A stretch of 64,000 nucleotides of DNA from Mytilus edulis (taxonomy: Eukaryota > Mollusca > Bivalvia > Mytilida > Mytilidae). The stretch lies in the NCBI RefSeq assembly GCF_963676685.1, contig NC_092346.1, forward strand, positions 25,247,133-25,311,132, in the 5' to 3' direction. The translations under genes and the position numbers were made by a program. This document shows positions 24,494 to 34,882 of this stretch, in pieces (positions within the stretch are counted from its first letter, which is position 1; each line of letters starts with the position of its first letter). The notes beneath the pieces are model-generated. The model made no database searches, was not told the origin of the DNA, and was given only the letters and a program-made list of their open reading frames with translations.

Positions 24494-25193
24494 TCATTTC
24501 GTACCCTGTAAAAACCATTTCATACCTTGACCATTTTGTACCTCGACCATTTCGTACCTCATAGAATATTAACATCTAGAACAATTCTTTGAGGGATTGT
24601 ACGTATACCATTTCGTACGTGTGGAAGACTTGTATATATTGTATTGTATATTTTTATCCACGGACTTCTTAAATATAAATATATTAGTTGACATCAACAA
24701 CTGTTAATAACTATAAAAGAGGGACGAAAGATACCAGAAGGACGGTCAAACTCATAAATCGAAAAAAAAACCTGATAACGCCATGGCTAAAAATGAAAAA
24801 GACAAACAAACAATAGTACAAAAAACAAAAATTTAAAAAAATATAAAAATAGTTGCAGAGAAATTTGGTTGATTAACCTCATATTTTTAGAGTTGACCAT
24901 GATAAAGGATAAATCCTGCAAACAAACAATTTGTAATTCATGATTTTTGTACGACTGGATGCAATTTATTTGTGTTATACTTAAAAAAAACTAATCTCAA
25001 AATGTTTAATAAATATCTTTAAAAAATATATAACTTCTACAAATAAATGATTCGAAATGGTAAACATTAAAAATTTTATGTAGTTCATGAGATACGAATG
25101 GTAGATGAATATAGGTTACGAAATATTTTTCAAAGTGTGTACAAAATGGCAAATGTGGGATACGAAATGGTAATATGGGATACGAAATGGGAG
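24494..25193. repeat. Foldback-type element with repeated 'catttcgtacc' ends
   Basis: The left side has several copies of 'catttcgtacc' or close variants (24495-24625). The right side has the inverse 'ggatacgaaatgg' repeated (25080-25190). A Penelope-like tail is inserted in the middle. Confidence 0.5.
24719..24826 (-). mobile_element. Penelope-like 3' tail, inverted
   Basis: 'gagggacgaaagataccaga', 'ggtcaaactcataaatcg' and 'gccatggctaaaaatgaaaa' are the reverse complement of the tail at ~1030-1135. Confidence 0.7.
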
Positions 25194-25919
25194 AGGTACG
25201 CATTGGCCAAGTTATAAAATGGCTTGCTACCGTATACAATATGTTATTGTTTTAGTAGAATACAATGCAATAGCATTTTTAATATGATAAAAACAAGAAT
25301 CATGGTTTATTCTGCAAGTATACGCCGAATAAAAGTTTATGTTGATATCTGTTCGGATACCTCAAAGATAGTACGGATCTTTGATGGAGAAACAATAAAA
25401 AGCCAATGTTGAAGTTATTCATTGAATATTTATTTTTCGATTGTAACATTATAATAAAATAATAATTATCTATATGTTTGTTGTCATGGAATGCTGAACG
25501 ACGAATGCAAGCAGTATATACGTTAGTGTTTTCAGTCATGTGTCACTTTCACTGGTGCATGAATTTGTCATAGAAATGTGACTTGTTTAGACTTACTTTA
25601 TATTAATCATCGTGCGGTCTTCAACAACCAGTAGAACTCATACCGTATCGATCTAAAGGTTTGATGTAATAGTTTGAGCATCTCAAAGTACTGACAGTTA
25701 CTTAAAGTAGTTCAAAACCAAAAACACTTGTCATTGTTTCTTTCAAAATAGAAAAGCAACAAACTAACTGGTTATATTTCTAGTAATTTTTTTATTTATT
25801 AGTAGATCGAAATAAAAAAAAAGTAATATTATTTTCACTTCCATTTATATGTCAAAAGTAAAACTTGAAAACCTGCATCGGAAGTCGACTCGATCGGTCC
25901 GATTTAAATAATTTATTTC

Positions 25920-26444
25920 TGGTACACCTTTGTGGAACCAAGTTCTGCTGACAACTACCATCACCTTTGACGCTTTATCAAAATGAAGTGCATTAGGTTT
26001 GTCTACAGTTTGTAAAATTGCTCTGCCACTTTACCCATCAGGTGAGATTACAAAGACGTTATTTGATTTTGATCCGGTTACAAGGACATTTCCATCTTCG
26101 TCCATGGTTACAACTTACATCACAGGGGGATTGCAAATCTGGATCTTGAAATTCACAAGCAAGATCGCCTTTTATCGTGTAACATAAAACTGTATTATTT
26201 GAAAAATTGGAAGAAATGATACAATTATCTGTTACAGTACACAACAATGTGCTTTACATTTCACCCTCCGGAGTCGTCCTTAAAAAGGATTCACTGGTTC
26301 ACAGTGTTTTAAAACATCTCATTTTGATAACTTATACCGTAACAAGTGCGAACTCTTGTAGAGAAACTTGATAATTCTTCACCAGTTATCATTTCAAATA
26401 ATATTACCTCTTCGGAGGACTGGCAAGTTGCAGCTACAGTTGAC
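25920..26444 (-). pseudogene. NHL-repeat (TRIM-like) pseudogene fragment
   Basis: Read on the minus strand, 26443 downward gives S-T-V-A-A-T-C-Q-S-S-E-E-V, then 'RVRTCYGISYQNEM'. After a frameshift comes 'NNTVLCYTIKGDLACEFQDP' and 'LQSPCDV', and in another frame 'DGNVLVTGSKSNNVFVISPDG'-like and 'KPNALHFDK' pieces. This is the beta-propeller sequence style of the NHL repeats of TRIM2/3-type proteins. At least two frameshifts and a stop disrupt it, and the 5' side is cut by the transposon at 26463. RING and B-box parts are absent. Confidence 0.65.
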
Positions 26445-26598
26445 TTATTGAAAAATATAATTAGTGTTGTCAAATCGTACATTTTTGCCTCACCGGTTAC
26501 TCGGATAATCGTTCGACCGATTAACCGGTTAACCGGTAATTTAAGTTGGTGTTTGAAAGCCTTATCAATAGAACCCTACACATAGATTTAAGGGCTTA

Positions 26599-28100
26599 TT
26601 CTCATTTCGCCTTAGTTGTCAAAATTATAATATAAAATTAATCCCAGTTTGCCTTAGTACAAATTTTCAGGTTAAAAGAATTAACTAAGGCGAAATGGGA
26701 ACTTGTGTAAACAATGGAATTAAGTTATTCTTTGTTTTTATTGCAATTATGTTTGATATGTGTTATTTTAATGTCAAAATCAGTCTTGAAATACTTTTTA
26801 AAAGATGTTTTTTTTTTGTGTCTTTCCAATGTCTCTCTTTTTGAATAATTCTTTTAAGAGTGGCTCATCTTTTTTAAAATGTATTTTTAAATTAGAAAAC
26901 TAATAATGTACATGCATGTAATTAAGAATCACATGAGAGAAAAGCATTAATACAAAAAGCACAAAATATAAACATAAATAAATATTAATATAACGATAGT
27001 ATTTTACATATAAATGGACTTAGTTTTTCTGCCAGGAAACATTACAATTTCCCTCTGTGGTTAAACTTTTTAAAATAACTTTCTTAAACTATCCTGGATT
27101 TGTACCAAATTTGGACAGAAGCTTGTTTATGATCATAAGATAGTATACAGAAGTAAATTTTGTAAAATGAAATATTCATTTTTTTTCAGTATTTTACATA
27201 TAAATGGACTTATTCATTTCTGCCAAGAAAACATTACATTCACTTAGAGGTTAAAGTTTTTAAAATTTTGATAACTTTTTTATACTATCCTGGATTTGTA
27301 CCAAACTTAGACAGAAGCTTTTTTATTATCAAAAGCTAGTATCTAGAAAGAACTTAAGTTAAAATTTTGTTCTTTATTTCCGTATTTTACTTATGAATGG
27401 ACTTAGCTTTTCTTCTAGATGCATTACATATAGTCTGCAGTTAAAGCTAGTTTTTAAAACATTTATTAGATTCATAAACTATCCTGTTTTTTTTTACAAA
27501 TCTTGGACAATCAAAAGTTAGTATAGAGAGGAATATCTTAATTATTATTTTTTCTCATTTTTGTTGAGACTGCGATTAACATCAAAAGTAGGCGAGACAC
27601 CAGGTTCAACGGAATCCTTACAAATTTAATATACAAGAAGCACAGTTTTTTTTTAATTCAATTTTTTTTTTATTATTAAAGTTTCTGTTATAAAAGTCTG
27701 TTGAAAAACATGTTTTTTTGTTCTATTAAGCTTTTTTGAGTGTTGCATAATGTAAAAGGATAATTAGATTATTTAGATTTTTCTAACTGCATAAAATAAA
27801 AATAAAAGTTTCAACTTTTATGAAATATGAAACAAACAATATTTCAAGAGAAGCAACTTTCCAACTTAAAAATGTTTTATTTTAGATTTTTCCTAATTTC
27901 ACAACTTTTGAAATCATAAAAATGGTCACTTTAATTAAAATGTTGCATGTTGTTTAAATTGCAATAAAAACACAGAGGTTTAATTTGTTTATTTAATATT
28001 TTTATCTAAATTCACATTTCGCCTTAATTCAATTCCCATCTGGCCTTAGTATATTTTTTACCTTTTTTACATGGAATTCCCAGTTAAGGCGAAATGAGAA
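26599..28100. mobile_element. Nested element with TTCTCATTTCGCCTTA ends
   Basis: 'ttctcatttcgccttag' at 26599 is inverted at 28084-28100 ('ttaaggcgaaatgagaa'). Each end is itself partly palindromic ('aactaaggcgaaatgggaac' near 26684; 'acatttcgccttaattc' near 28014). It is nested in the hAT-like element. Confidence 0.5.
26998..27555. repeat. Tandem array, ~190-bp unit, three copies
   Basis: Copies start near 26998, 27188 and 27378 with 'tattttacatataaatggac' or a close variant. They share 'aaactatcctggatttgtac' and 'gacagaagctt'. They diverge progressively. Confidence 0.65.
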
Positions 28101-28419
28101 CACACCGATTTAAGATGTGGTATGAGTGTCAATTTGACAAACTTTCATCAAAGTCATAAATACGCTTTTAGAATTGAAGCTTTTCCTTTAGCATTATAAG
28201 GCTTGTCTGTGGGGATTCCTGGCGAAGTTTGACTTTTAATAATCAAATACACCGTATCAACTATAGCGTTTGTACAAACTTCAGATTAAAAAATAAAAAA
28301 AAAAATCTTAATCTCGTAGAATTGAATATGTCATATGTCTGAAATCGATTATTTTTTCCTTTTCTCTTGTTGTCTCCGAAAATAATGGGGTGTATTTCAA
28401 TTTGAAATGATTAATTATA

Positions 28420-28520
28420 AAAAAAGAAGATGTGGTATGATGCCAATGAGACAATTCGTCACAAGAGACCAAAATGACACAGAAATTAACAACTATAGGC
28501 CATTGTACATGCTGTACGAC
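28420..28520 (+). repeat. Partial copy of the 'tggtatgattgccaatgag' family
   Basis: 'gatgtggtatgatgccaatg' then 'agaccaaaatgacacagaaa', within the outer hAT-like element. Confidence 0.6.
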
Positions 28521-29042
28521 CTGTTTCTTCACTGTGTTTGCTTTTTTCTTTAAGCATATTACTCGTACTTTCACGTATACATTGAGTACATTCACATTGG
28601 TTTGCATTTCACAATTTTTTAAATTTAAAGTATGACTAACCCTTGCACTACGTAAGTTGCACATTTAAATGTAGGTTTACACAATATTCGACCGAAAACG
28701 AAATAATGAAGTAATTAGTAAAATTAAATCTCATTACTGATTTAAAGTTACTGTTAAAAAAACATGTTTACTAATTATGTTTCTTAAAGATCCTGCCCCG
28801 AACTCTAATTAATTTTATGTTTGTAGGATTAACAATCAATCAATATACTGGACAATTGATCTGTCAAACTAATTATAACGACGACATTTTTAAAATAAAA
28901 CATAACTATTTAATGATTTGATTTTCAACACAAATTTATATAAAATCTATCAAATTGAAAAAAGTCCGGTTAACCGGTTAGCGTTTTTGGTATTCGGTAT
29001 TCGGTCGTTCGACCGATTAACCGGTTAACCGTTGACAACACT

Positions 29043-29430
29043 ACTAATTACAGTTGATTTTGCCTTGTTACCAGCTTTAGTATACTCCCTATAACTATCA
29101 TTGTCTCTCTTATATGAATACTTTCCCCATGCTCTATGTTTTTTTCCTTATTACTCTTATAGCTTCTACACTTAAAGGTTCTTTATTATACTTCTTTTTC
29201 GATATTTTCTTTTTAGAAATATGGTTATTCATTGCTATTTGTAATCTATCAATAAAAGCACTAACCTTTTTTCAGTGTTTTTGTCTGCTAATAATTCTTC
29301 CCAATTAACATTTAAGACAAAATCTTGACGTAACATTTCAAAGTCTGCTTTAAAATAATTAAACTTTTCCGACTTAGATACTCCATGTTTAATATAACAT
29401 TTATACTCAAAAACTAAAACGTTGTGATCA
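29043..29430 (-). pseudogene. LINE (non-LTR) ORF2 fragment
   Basis: On the minus strand, 'DHNVLVFEYKCYIKHG' is followed by 'KFNYFKADFEMLRQDF' and 'NVNWEELL'. After a frameshift and stop, 'HRAWGKYSYKRDNDSYREYT' appears. This order matches the linker between endonuclease and RT domains of non-LTR retrotransposons. It is truncated on both sides and broken. Confidence 0.6.
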
Positions 29431-29914
29431 CTTTGCCTCTACAAGGGTGTCTTTGACGTGCAAGGGTTATGACTCTCTCTTAACACGGGTCAATCATTTA
29501 TCGTCCCCTTCCGACGTTCTATCATCGTTTCCTCAAGACCATACTCGCAAATGGTTTCAAGGGAGAGCCGAAAATAAGTCCCTGAAATTGTACCATAATG
29601 TTTGATACCATAAGTAGAAGGTTGGGCTATATTTTAAGGGTTGTGGCAAACAGTCTAGGAATAAGGGCCAAAAAGGGGCCAAAAACAAGCATTTTTGTAG
29701 TTTCAAGTCAATAAATTGGAGTTATCTTTCTTTGTCCAGAATGGTTGTTGAATCACCTAAAACCAATGCTGTATGAAATTTTCTTTGAAAATTAGAGTTA
29801 TCTTTCTTTGTCCAGAATAATAGTTAAATCAACTTAAATCCATGCTATATACAATATACAATGCAATATTCACTTTACTACCAACTGATAAACTAAAGCA
29901 ATCTTTACTATTTA
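29431..29914. other. No gene; fragments of a dispersed repeat
   Basis: Contains 'ttatctttctttgtccagaa' twice (~29723, ~29801) and repeat-like 'ggccaaaaaggggccaaaaa'. No coding signal. Confidence 0.45.
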
Positions 29915-30071
29915 GGAGATAACTGTATTGTATTTTAAGCTCCGACGGCATCAATTGGGGATCAAATTAAGTTTATTGGCGACACGTTAGCGGAGACAGT
30001 AAACGGGTATTTGCGACCATTAAAATCCCAATTGATGCCGTCGGAGCTTAAAATACAATATTGTTATCTCC
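29915..30071. repeat. 45-bp near-perfect inverted repeat (hairpin)
   Basis: 29915-29959 and 30027-30071 are inverted copies with about two mismatches; the arm contains 'ttaagctccgacggcatcaa'. The 67-bp spacer holds CpG-rich text. It is probably a small foldback MITE. Confidence 0.7.
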
Positions 30072-30544
30072 ATTCTAATGAAACTGACAGAAAACAACGT
30101 TAAAACACGTAATTAAAATCTGTCATATGTAGTCTGCGCTTGCGCGTACGTCCCATAGCATCAATTGTAAATTGATGCATGTAAAAAAGTGACGTTATCC
30201 AATCAAAATGAACGTTACAAACGTTGTTGCATTATAATCAGTGATTACAAGCACTTTGATTACCATTCTAGGGTTATACATCTTTACAAGTGGAAAAATT
30301 GATTTTTTTTAGTTTCTGTTCTCTTAACTTAAGTTTGTCTCAACTAAATTTAATGAAATTTGTATAGAATGCTTATAACCTCTCAACAATTTTTGGCAGC
30401 TTCACTTTTAAGTTCTTGAGTTATGTCCCTTTATAACGTTATATGCTAGCAGGGGCATCATTTGTGTCCCTTTGGACACATTCCCCATTTATTTTTTTAG
30501 AAGTTACTATTAATTAATATTAATTTTAACCATGACTGTATGAC

Positions 30545-30969
30545 ATTTTATATTTAAAAAATTTATGATTTATTTAAATGAGTAGTTATTGTTGTAAACT
30601 CCATTAGAAATTTAAATTGAGATCATTTTTGGAATAAGGGAAAGGGGGAGGGGTGAAAAAAAATAGGGGGTCAATCTTTTTTTCTCATTTCAGATTTCAG
30701 AATTCAAAAAGAAAATTTCTTCAAATATTTTTTTTTTGAGAGGATTAATATTCAACAGCAAAGTGAATTGTTCAAAAGCCATATTTTTTTTTTATAAGTT
30801 CATTAAGACCACATTCATTCTGTGTCAGAAACCTATGTTGTGTCAACTACTTAATCCCAATCCAAATTCAGATTTGTATCCAGCATGAATATTGTGTCCA
30901 TACTTGCCCAAACCGTTCAGGGTTCGACCTCTGTGATCGTATAAAACTGCGCCCTGCGGAGCATCTGGT
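30545..30969 (-). repeat. 'gctccgcagggcgcag' family, minus copy
   Basis: Reverse complement of 42266-42740: contains 'ccacattcattctgtgtcag', 'ggttcgacctctgtgatcg' and 'gcgccctgcggagcatctgg'. No coding frame. Confidence 0.7.
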
Positions 30970-31350
30970 TATAGTTTGTTCTTATGTTGTACTGTTATAC
31001 TACTGTCCCAGGTCAGAGGGAGGGTTGGGATCCCGTTATCATGTTTAACCCCGCCACATTATGTATGTATGTGCCTGTCCCAAGTCAGGAGCCTGTAATT
31101 CAGTGGTTGTCGTTTGTTATGTGTTACATATTTGTTTTTCGTTCATTTTTTGTACACAAATAAGGTCGTTAGTTTTCTCGTTTTTGAATTGTTTTACATT
31201 GTCATTTCGGAGCCTTTTATAGCTGACTACGTGGAATGGGATTTGCTCATTGTTGAAGGTCGTACGGTGACCTATATTTGTTAATTTCTGTGTCATTTTG
31301 GTCTCTTGTGAACAGTTGTCTCATTGGCAATCATACCACATCTTCTTTTT
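30970..31350 (-). repeat. Near full-length copy of the 'tggtatgattgccaatgag' family
   Basis: Begins 'tatagtttgttcttatgttg' directly after the previous repeat and ends 'tcattggcaatcataccaca'. Same order of blocks as 9370-9762. Confidence 0.75.
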
Positions 31351-31830
31351 TATATTGACCACAAAAAATTAACATTGTTCACTGATTCATGAAATCAGGT
31401 CGAGGTCAAGTGTCTGACGGGCATGAGGATATTGTACGGTACACACATACCAAATATAGTTATCTCATTAAGAGAGAAATTAATACTGAAATCTGTTTTT
31501 CAAGTAGTCACTGAATCATAAAAATGAGGTCAAGGACAATGGACATACGACAGACGGAAAATTAGTAACATAAGGCATGAATATACAAAGTAGAAAGGAT
31601 CAAGATAAAGAAGTGAACTAGCATCGTTGTCGAATCACTTTCCCTATGTCGAGCTTTCTACGACAGATGCCGTAGGCTCGACAAAAACCCTGTTGAACCT
31701 CTTCAACAAGTGCCCACCACTGAAGAAAGTTGCCTATATTTGCTTGCATCCACTTTTAATTGTTTTTGAACTGTGGTTAATAGTTGTCTCATTGGCAATC
31801 ATAACACATCTGACTTTAACATGAATTAAC
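31351..31830 (+). repeat. AGGTCA-type composite repeat
   Basis: Shares 'aaattaacattgttcactga', 'gtctgacgggcatgaggat' and 'ccctatgtcgagctttctac' with 41600-42250 and 44350-44580. Confidence 0.65.
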
Positions 31831-31960
31831 CAAGATGCAATAAAATGTGTTGAAAATCAAAAAAAAAAAGAAGAAAAAATGTGTTAAAAATGGTATACTG
31901 AAACCTAGAGAACACAAATTTGCAAAATCAAAAAGACTCAAATATTATGTATAACAGTAG

Positions 31961-31966
31961 TTTATT
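31961..31966 (-). promoter_or_regulatory. Candidate poly(A) signal of the small acidic-protein gene
   Basis: AATAAA on the minus strand, about 95 nt after the stop codon at 32060-32062. Confidence 0.45.
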
Positions 31967-32059
31967 TAGCACTATGCGTTGTTGATTTACATGTATGTAT
32001 AAAGTGTGTTATAAAAACGTAACAAAAATAATATCTAACAAATGATGTATAACGATGTC

Positions 32060-33534
32060 TTAACTCCGGTCAATTGATGACCATGTAAACTCAGAATCAT
32101 CCTCTGAATAGCTATCGGATAGGTTCACTGTGCATAGTTTCTTTGGCGTAGGTTCATCATCAATACTACAGCTAAACAATCTTTTCTTGACCTTCTGACC
32201 CCGTCTGTTATTGTTGTAAAAAGACAGTTCTGTAGAAATGAAGTCCAGTTCTTGTAAAATGAATTCATCTAGGAGATTGATATCCAGTTGTGGAGTTGCC
32301 GGTTGTTTCTTTATTGATGATGGTTGAAACAATTCGTCATACAGTGAAGGTGTCATTTGTTCTGTATGATCATCTGTTATTTGACATGATGGAACATCTT
32401 GCAGGTCTTTGAATATCTCATCTAAGAAGTCTGAAAATAAAAAAAATAAAAAAAGATTATTGCAAGTGACTTGCACTGACACTTTAAAAACCTGGGAATA
32501 GAACACTAACAATATACTCTGTAGTAACTAAAATAATTAATGTTTTATTTTCGGTGTAAAAAGTAAAATCACAAAAATAATGAACTCCGAGGAAAATTAA
32601 AAAACGGAAAGTTCCTAATCAAATGGCAAAATCAAAAGATAAAACACAGCAAACGAATGGACAACAACTGACAGACTGTCATATTCCTGACTTACATATA
32701 TAGTTTTAAAAACATGCATTTTGTATCCTGATATTATCCGATACGTTATATTTATTTCTAACTTGAATCTGAGACTACTACAATAAAAAGCTTGAGTCGA
32801 CATCATGTAGTTATTCCTAACACTATAAGATGCTGAAAGTTATTCATCTAACGAATTTAATTGAAAAGTTAACAAAGTGGATTTATTTGATGCATTGTAT
32901 CAAACATATATTCTTTGTCCTATCGATCGATATAGTAAAATTATGTTCTATCAGTTTTATGACTTTTTGTCTTTAAATTTTGTCAGTTTACCATAAAAAA
33001 AAATATATATGTATATTCTCACAACCCAAATTACAAAGGTATAGAGATAAAAACAACACATATTAAAACCCCCATCTTATTTTTTTAGTTCACTGACGTA
33101 AACTTGGTACATGCATATATATCTCTGATTTTAACATTGAAACTGCAAACTGCTGTTATTTCGAAATGTATATTTTTTTTTTTTATTTAAAAAATTAAAA
33201 AAATTATGAAAGTTACTGTAGTGCCTCATCTTATTGGTCAATTCATAATTGTAAAAAAAAACTGCACATGCTTATGCTCAGAATGTTTTAAATTGGAAAT
33301 AGTATAATTATGACAAATTTGTAGATTCTTGACTTCGTAAGGTTAAAATCACAGTTAATGTTGAGGGTTATTTGATGTATATATGAGAAAGTTATAGTTA
33401 CGATAAGCTCTAAATGAAACCAAAAACATACCATAATCTAAATTAGGAGTTTGACTGTATCTGTTGCAAGGTGTCTTAAAGTTGTCCATTATTTTCGATG
33501 ACCAGTCTAATTCTTGAGCTCTATTCGGTTTCAT
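32060..33534 (-). CDS. Small acidic, probably nuclear protein of unknown function (two exons)
   Basis: Exon 1 is 33534-33432 (ATG AAA CCG), ending at a GTATGT donor; exon 2 is 32430-32060, preceded by a T-rich tract and TTTCAG. The junction makes a GAC codon, giving 157 aa. I do not recognise the family. Visible features: three short acidic-hydrophobic segments (LDYDFLDEIFKDL at 33-45, LYDELF at 64-69, LLDEFILQELDFI at 87-99) of the kind found in activation domains; a basic cluster RRGQKVKKR (110-118) that could be a nuclear localisation signal; a second basic KK (131-132); and an acidic Ser-rich tail. No signal peptide or membrane segment. A TATA box ~48 nt upstream of the ATG suggests a focused, perhaps inducible promoter. 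It is divergent from the sulfatase-like gene ~850 bp away. Confidence 0.7.
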
Positions 33535-33574
33535 GAATAAGCGATAAATAATAGTAGACGAGATGAGCGATTAT

Positions 33575-33582
33575 TATTTATA
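33575..33582 (-). promoter_or_regulatory. TATA box of the small acidic-protein gene
   Basis: TATAAATA on the minus strand, 48 nt before the ATG at 33534. With the usual ~30-nt spacing the 5' UTR would be under 20 nt. Confidence 0.55.
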
Positions 33583-34388
33583 CCTTATTGTTGCTCCTCC
33601 CCAACAAGCTGTCGGGATGCTGTCAAACTCTGTGTATATAGTAGCTAACACTTAATTGTACCTTGTTTATTACCAGGATGCCCATCTACCTGAACTTCAA
33701 AGGATATTTTACCTGTAGACAATTTTATGGCTTCTTTAGCACTAATTATCACATCTAATTAATAAAGTAGTGTGTAATTAGGTCGTAAATAGTTCATAAA
33801 TGATGAATAATATTGTTAATTAGGCATACAGGTATTGACCAGTGTATGAAAGTGAGACTCCTTAAACTTAAATCAACAACAAAAATAACCAATTTACAAC
33901 TTGATTTGAGAAAATTGACTTGTGAAGATTTGATTGAAACATGTAACAATTAAAAAAACTAAAAATAATAATAATTATTGTATATACTTTATTCTACAAT
34001 GTGTAACTTTTTCCTACAATGTGTTATTTTTTTCTGCAATGTGTGACTTTTTCTACAATGTGTGCTTTTTCTGTTGCTCTGTTTTCACGTTTGCCGTTTT
34101 TAATATACCGTACAAGCTCAAAACTTTTTTATGTTAATATTTCTTGTTTCTCCCATGACAAAGTATTATAGTAAAATAAGAAACCTAAAATAGTTCCTCC
34201 GTAAAATCATGGAAGTGATATTGTCTAATACTTCCTTGGCGAAATTAAATGAATCGCTTCACTTCCCTCTTAAAAGGTAAACTTACTTACTAAAAAATAT
34301 TAAATACATTCCTTTCTATTATCTTACACGGAATTTAATCTCATCCTCACCAGGGTGTATGAGCTGTTTATTATTTCCCTTAGAAAAT

Positions 34389-34845
34389 ATGTCAACAACT
34401 TTATACATTTTGACTATTTTGTCTTGCATCGCCTGTATCTCAAGATTAGGCCACTGTTTAGATGAAAAAGCTAAGAACGTAATCATCTTTATAGCTGATG
34501 ATCTCGGATACTCAGATTTGAGTTGCTTTGGAAATGAGTTAATACAAACCCCAAATATTGATAAACTTGCCAAGAATGGTCTGAAATTGACCAGAATGTA
34601 TTCGATGCCTTCAGAGGCTGGAAGCTTAGCAGCTATATACACAGGTATGTTTACAAAATTTCAGGAACTTTGGGAAAGGAAATGGGTTGCTGCTAATACT
34701 AAACAGGGCAAAGTCTTTATTAAACTACAGGGCAAGAGTTACAATAAAATAATATATTATGCATGAAAAACTGAATATTTTGGTCATCTGTGTTGTCTGT
34801 TTTCTGTGTTATTGTCTTATACCCCATATACCCTTTTAAGTTTCA

Positions 34846-34882
<37 letters not shown>

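Larger units (their letters stand above)
26463..29042. mobile_element. 2.6-kb hAT-like non-autonomous element
   Basis: Ends AGTGTTGTCAA (26463-26473) and TTGACAACACT (29032-29042) are perfect inverted repeats of the kind seen in hAT elements. Just inside both ends, the same 25-bp string starting 'cgttcgaccgattaaccggt' occurs in the same orientation (26510-26534, 29006-29030). Flanks 'tataatta' and 'tactaatta' could be a slightly damaged 8-bp target duplication. No transposase; a further element and a tandem array sit inside it. Confidence 0.6.

Noticed and set aside
34359-34388. Upstream ATG at 34359 for the sulfatase-like protein
   Set aside because: A TTTCCCTTAG acceptor lies between it and the ATG at 34389, and the latter gives a cleaner signal peptide.
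34645-34766. Read-through of sulfatase exon 1 to a stop at 34766
   Set aside because: The GTATGT donor at 34645 joins exactly in frame to the exon at 37950, restoring the TGR block of the family.
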